The notes under the pieces were generated by a model that was given only the letters and a program-made list of their open reading frames with translations, searched no databases and was not told the origin of the DNA. This document shows positions 44,862-55,802 of a stretch of 64,000 nucleotides of DNA, piece after piece. The stretch comes from Bicyclus anynana. Its lineage: Eukaryota; Arthropoda; Insecta; Lepidoptera; Nymphalidae. Numbering within the stretch: position 1 is the first letter of the stretch; each line of letters begins with the position of its first letter. The stretch covers positions 11,440,501 to 11,504,500 of the forward strand of contig NC_069083.1 in NCBI RefSeq assembly GCF_947172395.1, given 5' to 3'. Made by a program: the position numbers and the translations under genes.

Positions 44862-46210
44862 TAATTGATAAGTTAACTTCAGCACAAGTGTCAGATATGG
44901 TAAACGTGCGTTTTGTCAAATTCGTACTTTTTGTCAAATAACAAAGACAATACCTGTAACTACTCGCTTAAGGCACTAATCCAAAGGTGGTGAAACCGGC
45001 TCTTAAAACCCATAGCCCTAAGAATTTAATGAGATTCGTTTGATATGGACAATAATCAATTCTGAAGTTCAGGCTTACATAGCGTGTTTATACAAATAGG
45101 CACTAGTATCGATTTAGTCCAATCTTCACTGTTGACATGACCGCGTCATTCTGTTGATTGTCGTAGGCCTGCAGCAGACATTTTCATTTTCGATTACTGT
45201 CTCAGAGATAGCACACTGTGGGGCGAAAGCTTGCGATAGCCACACTTACCTCATTTTAGGAAGGCAATAAATTTATCAGCCAATGGTCATACTTTAGGTG
45301 CGAGTAAGTACGATAGCCAATTATTGAGCTTAAAGTTTAGAAGTTAGGCTTAGGATCCAGATTGTACATCTTTTAACTCAATGTTTTAATTCAATGTTGG
45401 CTTCCTTACGTTCAATGTGATATTTTTCATCATATGAAATATACCTAAACATAAACGCACTAATAACAAAGATTAATTTTGTTTGAACGCCCATACAAAT
45501 TTAAAGATCTCTCCCATCGATAACGTCATACTTTCGTGCCATTTAGTATGGAGCGTTTTTGAGCTATCCTTGGCAGTGAAAATATTAACCCTTTAAATCC
45601 CTGTAGCGGAGCGATTGTAGATGTTACTTCAACAAAAAGTCATCATCGTATTTAACTAAGTACGAGTACTTACTTATTATAAGAACCAAAGGTTGACAAA
45701 CTTTCAGCTTTTCTAAAATGAGGCTATGTATGGCTGAGATATGTCTGGCTGTAGCAGACTCATCGGTCTATTGGCTAGTAATTGAACCGCGGACGTCTTT
45801 GATATATCGCTCTTTTATCGGATTGGACGGACGCAATAAACAGACCGTTGATTGCTTCCAAGTGGACTTGGGAGATTGATTATTTTCTCGTTACCACAGT
45901 TAGTCCCCACTGTTGTACTTGTATTTGTACATTAACACTTATTATTGTCTCTGATAAAAACATGGATTAGATAAATAATTAATTATTTTTACTAATTAAT
46001 TTTTAATTTCTTTTTGACTCGTAGTCGTCTATGATAGTATATTTTCCGGCGAATTGTCATATTTATTGTTTATAGTTTTCTCTAAGTATCACTTTATGTT
46101 AAAATGCTTGAGTTGGCCAGTTATATTATTAAAATTATCATCACAATTTATTTCAATATAGTCAAATATGGAATATATGTGAAACATTACGTCTCAAGAT
46201 CTTCCTAGTA
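44862..46210. other. AT-rich DNA, no gene seen
   Basis: No recognised repeat or coding signal. Confidence 0.35.
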
Positions 46211-46378
46211 ATAATAACTGATCTGACAAACATTGTTTTACCTCATTATAATATATTCACTAGGTATGAAATGGTTGATTCTCAGACATACCCGATATGC
46301 ACACAAAATTTTATAAAAATCGGTCCATCCGTTTAGTAACAAACAACACAACACGAAAATTTTATATATTATATGACG
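46211..46378 (+). repeat. Dispersed repeat family T2, copy 2
   Basis: CTGATCTGACAAACATTG, GATATGCACACAAAATTTTA and AAAATCGGTCCATCCGTTTA; pairs with 10547-10680. Confidence 0.65.
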
Positions 46379-46461
46379 GTGCATTTACCACAAAATAACA
46401 ACTGGTATTTTACTGAAGTCTCAAAGTCTAGATAACCTATCTCCTTCCTAAAATTATTTAT

Positions 46462-47460
46462 ACAGGGTGTCCCGTAATTAATGAATTAACCGCAAACGAT
46501 AGATACACCTAATTACCTAAAACTGATTTGAATAGTTTTCCAAAAATCCCTAGGGTGACCAAGTTATATTTTTTTTCGGATTTTTCTATCTTGAATCAAT
46601 TTTTTCAATGCTGTAGCTGCAGTAATTATGATTTTAATGATCTAGTTTTTGTTAAATACTACGAAATAAATTACCAACGTACTTTAATACTATTTTTATA
46701 AATAATTTTTTATTTGTTTTGTAGAAGAAGCTAAGAGTGCAATAATTATTATTTTTTTATTAAGATGATACGATTAAAAAATTGTACACTTATCGAGGTT
46801 TGTAAATTGATATAATATTTGCGTTTTGGCTCGTATTATCAAAAAATATTTAAAAATTAAAATGTTCATGTAATCACGTCTCAAAAAAATATGATATATT
46901 TTTCAATCTAGTAGAACGTTAATGAGTAATTTAAGATAATTAAAAAAAGTGTCAACTAGCCTATTACATATACAAAGACAGTCTTCTTCATTATTCACCT
47001 ATTCTTCATTATAGTCTATAAAAAATGAAATCTTCATTGTTAAAATTATTATTTTTTTTTAATCTCTCATTATTCCTGCAATCTGTCGTGAGAAATTCAG
47101 CGGGATTTTAAGAATTTAAGGCGTGTTAAGTACAAAATCCAGTGATTTGCTCAAATATAATAATGTAGTGTCTATTTCATGACATCTTGTGGTGCTCGTC
47201 TCTTGAACCTTTTAAAAGATGTACAGGGTTTCTTCATCATTAGGTTCCTTGTAAGTTGATTTGGATGTTTACGAATACGTTTTGGGTATGTTTTCATTGA
47301 GTGTGCAAGTTCTGTCTTCATAGTTTTAATTTTAGTTCACGATGCAGGCGATCATTTTTGACTGGAATCGTTACAGAATTTCCAAATTCGAGTTTGATGC
47401 TGTACCCCAAAGTTGCACTCCGTACATCCATACCGGTTTAAGAAATCACCTTGTATAATG
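46462..47460. mobile_element. Possible transposon with TACAGGGTG / CACCTTGTA ends
   Basis: Starts TACAGGGTGTCCCGTAATTA, a terminus seen in many lepidopteran elements, and the stretch ending ATCACCTTGTATAATG near 47455 could be the other end. The ends match only over about nine bases, the interior has no transposase, and GTACAGGGTTTCTTC near 47221 is an alternative boundary. Confidence 0.35.
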
Positions 47461-47589
47461 AAATTTTTGGAAAAAAGAATTAAATAAAACGAATACTTTA
47501 ATGTGAATTTACATTCAACTTATTAACTTATTCACACGTTGCTATGTAAGCGCTGTTGGTCCGTCCGTTCTAGCAAACGCTCGTAAATA

Positions 47590-47715
47590 AACACAACTGG
47601 AAGCGCTGTCGAAAAGTTTCGGGAAAAAAATGCGGGAATGTAAAATTTACGGCGCCAAATTCAGACGTGTTTTAATTAACCGAAACGTGGACCGATCGCG
47701 CTGCGAAATGTTCCA
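47590..47715 (+). repeat. Dispersed repeat, copy 2 of the pair with 40060
   Basis: GCGCCAAATTCAGACGTGTT and TTAATTAACCGAAACGTGGA; the frame at 47630-47908 begins inside it and is not gene-like beyond it. Confidence 0.7.
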
Positions 47716-48006
47716 ACAATATGTCATTACTGTGATTCATTATGTGAAAATTTTGAAAAAATACAATAAATATCTATTGAGTTGGACATTATCTAAAATT
47801 TTGAAAGCTTTTTACATATTAAAACATTATACTCGTACGTTTTCTTGTATAGAGGCTTTTTATTTGTCTATAAGTCTTGAAGTCTCGGAAACGGTTAAGT
47901 CGAAGTGAATAACATTTTGTATTTAGATAAGTTTTTGTTTGATGAGTTTGTCTAGCGCCATAGTTGTCTTTCAAAGAAACCGCGTAAAAGCATAAAATAA
48001 AAAATC

Positions 48007-48345
48007 ATCATCATCATTTTCAGCCGATGGATGTCCACTGCTGGACATAGGCCTCTTGCATGGACCTCCAAGCATAACGATCTCGAGCCGCCAGCATCCA
48101 GCGGTTTCCTGCAATCCGCTTGATGTCCTCGGTCCACCTAGTCGGGGGGTCGACCAACACTGCGCTTTCCGGTGCGGGGTCGCCATTCCAACACCTTGGG
48201 ACTCCAACGTCCATCGGCTCTTCGAACTATGTGGCCTGGCCATTGCCACTTCAGCTTCGCGACTCGCTGAGCTATGTTGGTGACTTTGGTTCGTCTGCGG
48301 ATCTCCTCATTTTTGATTCGATCACGCAGAGAAACTCCAAAAAAA
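48007..48345 (-). pseudogene. RTE-like LINE 3' end, best preserved copy
   Basis: On the minus strand one frame gives SLRDRIKNEEIRRRTKVTNI, then AQRVAKLKWQWPGHIVRRAD and RPRTGKRSVGRPP. A shifted frame continues RWTEDIKRIAGNRWMLAARD and ends QQWTSIG before a (GAT)n tail. These are C-terminal sequences of lepidopteran endonuclease-reverse transcriptases. The frameshift near 48140 shows it is dead. The 5' end of the element is absent. Confidence 0.9.
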
Positions 48346-48524
48346 AAACTCCAAAAAAAAAAAGAATAAACAATCAAAAATAGCATCAAGAAGTACCTAC
48401 TCGGTAGCTTAAATATTACTTGTAGATTTGCCGTGATACAACTTTTAAAATTTTAGAACGGTATTAATTAATGATAGTATATCTCTATTAATAAATACTA
48501 ATATAATTTTAAAGAGATAAAGTG

Positions 48525-48640
48525 TATGGTGGTGTGTTTAACTACTAAAAAGCCACGTTATTTATGAGTGTCAACGGCTATATTTGATCACCGTATTCGG
48601 GAACTACGCGGGTGAAATCTGCTGCTAGTAGCAGATATGA
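48525..48640 (-). repeat. Repeat family T, antisense fragment
   Basis: CTACTAAAAAGCCACGTTAT and GGGAACTACGCGGGTGAAAT up to TGCTGCTAG. Confidence 0.6.
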
Positions 48641-49469
48641 AAAATATTTTGCATTGTTATTTTTAATAAACGAAAAGGATTGTAATATATTCGTAAACAT
48701 TGTACCTTTCATCTTCCTTGTATATTTACACGTCACAGGTGATATTATTGAAACAAAAGGCGTTCTTGTGTGAAGTTTTATGGTTTAGCGTATTCATGCA
48801 CAGTTCGGGTTTCACAAAGGCTTGCTTTTTCGTCGCATGTGTCTGTGAATTTACATTGCTTTGTCTCAGTTGTGAAACGTATTCAGCTCAGTGTTACCTT
48901 TATTCTGCCATTTTACTTTATACTTAGATGATTACACGTATGCAGAGTGCAGTTATGCGTTCTCTTTTTTGTTTGTTTAGTGTTTTCTAGTCTATTTGTC
49001 CTCATTACATATTATGTTTGTATAATTAATATCTACATATCTTGATATGTATTCGAATCGATTATATAGCGCAATTATAGGAGACTCCGATTTCAGTAAG
49101 TTTTTTGTAAGCATTTTTATAGTCATACTTAAAGGTACTACGTCAATTTTGCGTTTACGTATGGCGTGATTGAGTGATGAGCAGGTTAATAATATTAAGG
49201 ATATTATATAAATTAAATAAAACAGCATTCTTTTTTTAGTATGACGACTACTTTTAAGCATCTTTGTCGTTATCGCCATTAAACAAATCAAAGTGTGTGA
49301 TAAAATGATAATGACAATGAAATGTAATGATAGTGAAATGAAATAAATAATGATCACACTTAAAAGCACTCACCAGTGTCGTAATCTTCGGTGGTCTTAC
49401 TTCGTCAGTATATATTCTAAAGTTATATCCCTACCATGTAGAATACCATCAATGGAGACCAACTAAATT
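48641..49469. other. AT-rich DNA with two unexplained frames
   Basis: Minus frame 48992-49369 (125 codons, hydrophobic and Ile-rich) and plus frame 48700-48927 (75 codons, Cys/Phe-rich with CEFTLLCLSCETYSAQ). The latter faintly recalls membrane-receptor ends, but no splice sites or neighbouring exons support it. Confidence 0.25.
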
Positions 49470-49735
49470 AATCGACGTAGCCCAAAGGATTAGCAAACTG
49501 AAGTGGCAGTGGGCAGGCCATATCTGTCGCAGAACAAATGGCCGCTTGTTCAGACGTGTTCTGGAGTGGAGACCACGTACCAGTAAGTGTAGTGTAGGAC
49601 GCCCTCCAGTCTGATGGACCAGCGACAAGAAGAAGGTGGGAAGTGGCTGGATGAGGAAGGCGGAGGATCGTGTGTGATGGCGCGCTCTAGGAAAGGCCAT
49701 TGTCCAGCAGTAGACGGATACAAGCTGATGGTAGA
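49470..49735 (+). pseudogene. RTE-like LINE 3' end
   Basis: Translation: AQRISKLKWQWAGHICRRTN, RVLEWRPRTSKCSVGRPP, then stops; the segment GTCCAGCAGTAGACGGATAC ends the coding part. Same family as 48007. The antisense frame of 105 codons (49449-49766) is an artefact of this piece. Confidence 0.88.
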
Positions 49736-49737
49736 GA

Positions 49738-49812
49738 CTAAGTAGAGCAACATCGGGTGCGGTCAATACTGGGATGGGTGAGCGTCTATCGCGTCCGCGA
49801 TGATGTTGTTTT
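49738..49812 (+). pseudogene. 5S rRNA-like fragment (3' half)
   Basis: AGCAACATCGGGTGCGGTCA, then ATACTGGGATGGGTGA and CG, closely follows the conserved eukaryotic 5S rRNA segment around the internal promoter and after it, followed by a decayed end (GCGTCCGCGATGATGTT). The 5' half is missing; a LINE 3' end lies immediately upstream. Confidence 0.65.
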
Positions 49813-50163
49813 AGCTAATTTGTGGTTGTGTGCGACAACGACTCTTTAATTTAGATAGCTTGACAAACCTTGGAAATTATTTAGTCGGTAGGAATCCGAC
49901 ATAACCTGCTAGTTTGCCCATTGGTAAAGTCATTTGGTGCTAAAAATTGAGGTTACTTGGAAAAATTTCTGGGAGTTTTGGAAATTGGTAATCTTATAGA
50001 TTTCGATGAGCTCTTTGCGAATTTCAACTTTGCCACCTCGTGTCTTTGCCATTCGCGTCGCCATTTTAGAAAAATGGAGTCTAAAAACAATTTTTTGACA
50101 ATATCTCCTTTCAGACTCATTTTACGATCAAAATAGCTGCTTAATAAATATATTAGCTGTATA
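49813..50163. other. No gene seen
   Basis: The minus frame 49953-50177 includes basic low-complexity segments (KWRREWQRHEVAKLKFAKSS) but has no recognised family or splice sites. Confidence 0.3.
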
Positions 50164-50236
50164 ATCGTCGTCACCAACCCATATTCGGCTCACTACTGAG
50201 CTCGAGTCTCCTCTCAGAATGAGAGGGGTAAGGCCA
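50164..50236 (-). repeat. SINE family A, antisense 3' tail fragment
   Basis: AATCGTCGTCACCAACCCAT, ATTCGGCTCACTACTGAGC, CCTCTCAGAATGAGAGGG, then lost. Confidence 0.85.
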
Positions 50237-50746
50237 AGCTGTATAATAAATAGTCGGAAAGGAGAAAAGTCTATAATAGGTATTATAAATTTTCAAAACT
50301 CCCGAATTTTTTCCAGGTAAAACTACCAAATAATTGTATTGTACTACATGGCGAATAACGAGAATTATTTCTCCACTAGAAAAAAAAGCTCTTTATAGCG
50401 GGTTGGTTTTATTTTGTAAATCCTGCCCTAATATTTACCAACTCCAAAAATCCTTTGAAAACACGCAGGCATTACGAAATATCATATACGAAAATTAACA
50501 TTATTTGCGAGCTTAGCTCGGATTTGCATACGTACACGTTACAGCCGCACGTGTCGGCGGTAGGCTGAGGTGAAAATGGCAAAGTTGCTCGCACACTTGT
50601 AATGAAAGGCGGAAGAAGTTCGCCACATTCGGGAAACTTGAAACAAACCACAGCCGAGAGCTAGAGTTGAAACTTACTGACTTATTCTTTGTACTTTGTC
50701 CCGCTTTTTTTCTACCTACATATTTATGTCTATTATGTATTATTAT
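50237..50746. other. Unique DNA including a moderately GC-rich block
   Basis: 50510-50670 (GCACGTGTCGGCGGTAGGC, AAGGCGGAAGAAGTTCGCC) is less AT-rich than its flanks and has no second copy. No open frame of note. Confidence 0.25.
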
Positions 50747-51082
50747 ACAGGGTGCTCGGGAGTATCACCCATAACTTAAAGTTATGGGAAATACTCCTAT
50801 CGGACCCGTGTCTGATATAGAGGCCGATCTGCATAACTATTTTTTTAACTAAAAATAAAATAAAGTAATTCAAATAATTCCGACTATCCCTGTAACACAC
50901 GCCTTTATCTATCCTTGCATTTTAAAACGTAAAACTTGGCTACGTCATAATTATAAGGATGCGTGTATGGGACACATTTTAAGATCTATTTACAAAAGAA
51001 ACATTATTTACCTCGAAAATATTAATTTTAGTACACAACATTTTTAATTAGATATGAGAAATACACCCCAGCACCCTGTACA
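50747..51082. mobile_element. MITE-like element, copy 2 (about 336 bp), inverted relative to 38843
   Basis: Left end TACAGGGTGCTCGGGAGTAT, right end GAAATACACCCCAGCACCCTGTA, and internal AAAGTAATTCAAATAATTCC and ACACGCCTTTATCTATCCTT, which are reversed relative to 38843-39352. Confidence 0.82.
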
Positions 51083-51585
51083 ATACATATTTTTGAAGAT
51101 TTCATACAAAACTTTAAGTTAAATACTTAAACTTTCACATAAACCAATGTATCTGTTGGCAAAAACCGTATGAAAATCCTGTTAGAAAAAAAAAAGTTTA
51201 TCGACTTCATATAAAAAACATCCTTTTAGATGCAATGCACCCATTGGCTTCATTAAAATCGGGGAATAACTATTATCTAGGTACTCGTATTAGATAATAT
51301 TTTTTTAATAATCTACCAGCACGCAGACTCAAGGCAAGCAAGGCAGACTCTTTATAAAATATTTTAAAATTAAAATAATATCATAGAGACTACCAGAGTG
51401 TACTGCATCAACATAGCATCTTTTCCAAATCCTATCCTATCCTATCGGAATAGGAGACGTATTTTAGCTGTGGTGGTGGTAGCTCCAACTGGATCTAACC
51501 CAGACTATACGTTATTTAGCGTAATTCAGGATAATCTTCATCTGTGCTTCTATGGCCTATACAGTCTAATAATTATTTCATAGTA
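51083..51585. other. AT-rich DNA, no gene seen
   Basis: Contains a short direct triplication of CCTAT near 51432-51446. Nothing else. Confidence 0.35.
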
Positions 51586-51875
51586 TGGCCTTGCTAGCCC
51601 GATTCTGGAGGGTATGGGTTCGAATCCGGTCCGGGCCATGCACCTCCAACTTCTCAGTTGTGTACATTTTAGGAAATTAAATATCACGTGTCCCAAACGG
51701 TGAAGGAAAACATCGTGAGGAAACCTGCATACCTGAGTATTTTCTTAATTCTCTGCGTGTACGAAGTCTGCCAATCCGCGTTGGGCCAGCGTGGTGTACT
51801 ATTGGCCTAACCCCTCTCATTCTGAGAGGCAACTCGTGCTCAGCAAAGGGCCAGAATATGGGTTGATAACGAACG
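51586..51875 (+). repeat. SINE family A, internally deleted head
   Basis: TTGCTAGCCCGATTCTGGAG shows that part of the A-box region is deleted; the B box GGTTCGAATCCGG, body CACGTGTCCCAAACGGTGAAG and end GAATATGGGTTGATAAC remain. Confidence 0.88.
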
Positions 51876-52553
51876 ATAGACACTTGAAATTTTCCTAAAC
51901 TTTAAAGTAACAAAACTTGCCAGACTGCCTAAATTAGCATTATTTAGTATTCGTGGAAATGAAACATCTCCGTATAATTTTAATAGTTAATATATTTTAA
52001 AGTATAAACATTAGTTAACATTTTTGATAACAACTTTATAATATTTTTTATTACATGGTTGTGATACAGTTTTATATAGGTAGGTATTGTCTTTTTAAAT
52101 ATTTAAAGATATTTATATATAATATTATTACATGATTACAGATGTTATTAAATTTTCGCCAGTGTTTAATATTAATTAATTAAACTAAAGATTTTTCAAG
52201 ACTTTTTTCTACTAAGCGGAGACTTGACAAATCTGTTTTACAGACAGACAAAATACTCTCCATTTTCCATCCTCGACAATTTAAGAAAACATTGTCTACA
52301 CAATAAATTGAAAAGCAAAATATTTATTCATAACCTGCAAACCCCTTACTTCCATTTAGGTAATAAAATAAATGAAGACTTACACGAAAAATATACTATT
52401 TATGTACATTTAAGAAAATATTTGACAATTATTTAAAAATAATATCACTTATTTCTTCAACTAAATAATTAAACTTTTTACACATTGGATAATTTAAGCT
52501 AGATTTCCAAACAATTCAGTTTGATACACAACATGAAAAAAATATCGTATAAC
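51876..52553. other. AT-rich DNA, no gene seen
   Basis: No recognised feature. Confidence 0.35.
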
Positions 52554-52760
52554 CAATGATGTTAGAAGAAAAAAAAGATAGAGAGCGCAACGCGGACCAA
52601 AAGGCACGTTAAAACTCTGCTAATTAGCAAACCTGAGCTCAGTCGCCGCACTGTCATTGCGCCGTTGACAACGCCGCTGAAATATTTTTTGTGTGCCAGT
52701 TGTAAACCTCGGATGTGGTTTATGTAACCTATCTACCTCTTTTTTCTTCTAACATCGTTG
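52554..52760. mobile_element. MITE-like element with 21-bp terminal inverted repeats (207 bp)
   Basis: Left end CAATGATGTTAGAAGAAAAA and reverse complement of right end CAACGATGTTAGAAGAAAAA differ at one base. The interior is GC-richer (CAGTCGCCGCACTGTCATTG, CGCCGTTGACAACGCCGC). Single copy here. Confidence 0.8.
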
Positions 52761-53479
52761 AGTTGAGTACAACTTACAAATTATCCTTTACATAGTTACA
52801 ATATCTACATACATATGGTACGACATGTCTACATACTTAGAACTACCAAGATTTGTACTTATTTTTTAAACATTGGATTGGAAATATTAAAGTTTGATTA
52901 TGATTTTCATTTATTTTATTATTGTTTAGGTATTTTTATAATAGGGATGATGACAGTTTTTTTAAATTGTTTATAAATTAGGAGTATGCTAATAATAAAG
53001 AAATTTTGGAAAAGTAACAGGATATCTGCGATCATTACTTTCGGAGCTACAAGGATATAAAGGGTCTTATTTGCAGCACTGCCACGAATCCCTGAAAAAC
53101 GCCCCATACAAAATGGAACGAATTAATGACGTCATTGTCACGTAACGATATCTTTGTTATTTGTGCGTTTAGGTTTATAGTTCACATATTAAAAAGTCAC
53201 GTTTAATGTAAGGGAGCTAAAACTGTATGATTTTTTATCTAGTTACGATAAAAGATTTTTGATTGATTTTGAATTTATAATCATATTTATTTTGCAAACA
53301 TCCAAACATTTTTTGCTTTTTACGTATAAATTATTTAACATTGACCTTATTTACCCGAATGTCAAAAAATCAATATATTCAAACTTAGTCATCATCCCCA
53401 TTCAAGATATCCCTCAAGTGCTTACTTGGAGACTGTAGTCTCATATTAATGTTACAATACAAGTATAATTTACCTATAC
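52761..53479. other. AT-rich DNA downstream of the DIP-like gene
   Basis: No second gene seen. On the minus strand an AATAAA (TTTATT near 53287 on the plus strand) could be a distal poly-A signal of the DIP-like gene, but it is unremarkable in AT-rich DNA. Confidence 0.25.
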
Positions 53480-53550
53480 CTTTGACGGTTTCTACGCGGC
53501 ATCATATCGGAACGCTTAATTGCGTTGCATACCTCTTTGCCGGTAGTGTT
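53480..53550 (-). repeat. SINE family B, short internal fragment
   Basis: GACGGTTTCTACGCGGCATC, ATCGGAACGCTTAAT and TCTTTGCCGGTAG. Confidence 0.7.
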
Positions 53551-54028
53551 TATATACTTATCATGTTTAATAAATTAAAGTCCGCAAATATGGCGTTGTT
53601 TCATTAAACTCTGATAGCTAAAATATTAAAATACCGGAACATTCGCATCAATATCAATTTCCGAGCACTTCAAAATGTTCAATTAATTAAGTTTACGGGC
53701 TACAGAGGAAGAGCTAGTAATTATCAAGATTGCTTCACCCGGTACAAGCACTTTTCGAAATATATAAGATCTTTATCAACTTAACGTTGTTATATACCTT
53801 TAATATACTACATTCACATTATGGTTTCAAAGGGATTTATATAAGTAGGGATTATTTTCAATATTTAGAATATGTATTGTTATGGGAGATTATTTTGATA
53901 ATAATTAAGCTATCATTGAATATTATATATCTGATTATTCATAATATTATGTAGAGTTCTAAATGATTAACATTGTTTGTAACGAAACCATTTATGCATG
54001 TTAAACCTAATAGGTTCCTCGGATATAT

Positions 54029-54218
54029 ATTTTTTTAATCTTTACAAGTTAACCCTTAACTAACAATCTCACCTGGTGGTAAGTGATGACGCAGTCTAAG
54101 ATCGCAGCGGGCTAACTTGTTAGGAGGAGGATGAAAATCCACACACCTTTCTGTTTATACACGACATCGTACCGGAACGCTAAATCGCTTGGCGGTAAGT
54201 TTTTGCCGGTAGGGTGTT
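54029..54218 (-). repeat. SINE family B, in the 3' flank of the DIP-like gene
   Basis: Poly-T, ATCTCACCTGGTGGTAAGTG, GCGGGCTAACTTGTTAGGAG and CGCTAAATCGCTTGGCGG; the tRNA-like head is missing. It is in the same orientation as the gene, and its truncated end lies about 21 bp beyond the stop codon, so it is probably transcribed as 3' UTR. Confidence 0.88.
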
Positions 54219-54239
54219 AACTTGTCACAAACTAGTTTT

Positions 54240-54625
54240 TTAATAAAAAAAGTAAATAATTATACAAAGCAATATGTAAACATTATTAGTCATGTATGAA
54301 AAATATTTTGTACCTTCATTACTAATAACATTTTTGGCTTCTGATTCTAGTTTATTTATAATCTTACGTACTTTGTTACTAAGGTTTTGTTTTATTAAGT
54401 TAGTAGTATTGACTTGAAGTGTTTTATTTTTGGGAGTGACGTTGTCGTTGGTGAGTGGGAATTTATGACTTTTCGTGTCAATGTCACTGTAGGCTTCTTT
54501 ATCGTCTTCATCATCAGAGATCTCTGCTGAACCGAACTGGTTGTCTGGTCCTTCAATAGGAGTGGAATACTTAAAATCTTCATTCTTTACAGCTGGGCTC
54601 GTATTATGTGAAGGCCCGGGTATTT
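54240..54625 (-). CDS. Probable 3'-terminal coding exon of the same DIP-like gene: stalk and C-terminal hydrophobic tail
   Basis: Seen: the acceptor (TTTTTTTGACAG, AG at 54626-54627) begins a frame that runs to TAA at 54240-54242. It starts with AA; the upstream exon ends with G, so the junction codon is GAA and the protein reads VIRLYEIPGPSHN. An LYE-(I/M)-P junction after the last Ig domain is usual for DIPs. The exon adds 127 residues after that Glu: an acidic segment (EISDDEDDKEAYSD), at least four N-x-S/T sequons (NTS, NKT, NTT, NLS) and a C-terminal run VYILLCIIIYFFY. Family knowledge: DIPs are GPI-anchored, so the tail fits a cleaved anchor signal; no omega site can be assigned confidently. 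Odd: AAG|GTACAA at 54313-54314 is a weak possible donor just before the tail. If used, the real C-terminus would be elsewhere and the present tail would be intron read-through. Confidence 0.78.
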
Positions 54626-54852
54626 CTGTCAAAAAAATCAGAATACCAAAGTTTTATTACTATAACTTTTAGATTATTTCAAAATAGGATAGTTGACTCA
54701 TATCAAATTTAATTTAAATAATATTAATTTCGTATTACATGAAATAAGGATCCGAAATATATCGATATCAATTAAGAAAAGTTAAGGATTTCATAGAAAA
54801 CTTAATTTAAAAATTATGTATTCAATCAATTCTTCCAAATGTCAAAAACGTT

Positions 54853-55020
54853 GTCGTCCATTTTATGACGTCACGATGTTACTTGATGTCACTAAAAAAT
54901 AAACGTCAAACTAATTATTAACTAATAGTTTTGTCAAACACTTCGTTTGGTTAAGGTTTAGTGTTAATGTGACGTCATGAAACAGTGAAAATATAGACCA
55001 TCATGGCCGACAGCGTTTAG
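54853..55020 (-). repeat. Dispersed repeat in the DIP-like gene intron, inverted copy of 5327
   Basis: GACGTCACGATGTTACTTGA, ACGTCAAACTAATTATTAAC, GTGACGTCATGAAACAGTG and GACCATCATGGCC reverse the copy at 5327-5470. Confidence 0.7.
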
Positions 55021-55089
55021 GCACGTATTGACAAAAAATATCTAGCATAATATTCTTAAAGCACAGGCACGGGGGCGCAACATTACTAA

Positions 55090-55202
55090 CTTACTAACTA
55101 TGGGCTGAGAATTTTAACTGAACTGAATTTTCAAAATCAGTTCAGTAGATCCAGAGATTACCCCTTTGCCAACTTTGCCTCTTTATAATATTGGTATAGA
55201 TT
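55090..55202 (+). repeat. Repeat family T, 3' fragment
   Basis: TCAAAATCAGTTCAGTAGAT, GAGATTACCCC and TATAATATTGGTATAGATT. Confidence 0.65.
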
Positions 55203-55544
55203 AAATTAAAAATTGATAAATGTAATTGTAAAGCTTGAAACTACAATCCGGTGTGTAATATTAACAGTATTTAGTATCCTGTAGTTCATTTCCGATAGAT
55301 CTTAAGCCCGGCTTATTTATGCACCGATGCACATGTGGGTCGCATTGCATATACATTAGTGATAAGCTCCTAGTACCTAAATCTATTGATATGTAAAGTA
55401 TCAACTCAATTTCTATAATAACAATCCAACAAAATTTTTTTTGGTTGTTCAACATAGTAGATTGTTATACAAGGGGCTAAAAAGATCCATAAAAGACCTG
55501 TATTTTTAGGGTACGAGCCGTAAGGCGAGGTCCGCTAAATAGAA

Positions 55545-55758
55545 ACCGAGTTTAAAATGGGTTTAGCCAAATTTGTGGTAAAATAGGGGTAATCTCTGAA
55601 TCTACTGAACCTTCTTTTATCACTAGAAAATAGAAATTTTTCAGTATGGATTCAGTAAATCCAGTGATCCAGAAAGTACCATAGCATATATTTTATCACC
55701 CTCTTCTCACAGGAACAGAAACTACGTGGATGAAGCAGCGAAGCGTCGGCTAGTTACT
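55545..55758 (-). repeat. Repeat family T, antisense copy just downstream of the Ig exon
   Basis: AGGGGTAATCTCTGAATCTA, ATCACTAGAAAATAG and GAAGCAGCGAAGCGTCGGCT plus AG. It ends about 45 bp from the donor site of the Ig exon. Confidence 0.7.
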
Positions 55759-55802
55759 AAATAAATTAATAATAATGTCACAAAACATCAAAAATAACTT
55801 AC

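Larger units (their letters stand above)
54626..55802 (-). other. Intron of the DIP-like gene (1,177 bp)
   Basis: It is bounded by GTAAGT at the donor (55797-55802) and a T-rich tract plus CAG at the acceptor (54626 onward). The phase matches on both sides (one base then two bases). The intron contains dispersed repeat fragments at about 54853-55020, 55090-55202 and 55545-55758, each listed separately. Confidence 0.75.

Noticed and set aside
48700..48927. Frame with CEFTLLCLSCETYSAQ, faintly like the end of an insect chemoreceptor
   Set aside because: No splice sites or further exons, and the resemblance is too short to support a call.
48992..49369. 125-codon hydrophobic minus-strand frame
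   Set aside because: AT-driven Ile/Leu/Tyr-rich peptide without splice signals, motif or conservation evidence.
49449..49766. 105-codon minus-strand frame
   Set aside because: It is the antisense of an RTE LINE end and of the 5S-like fragment.
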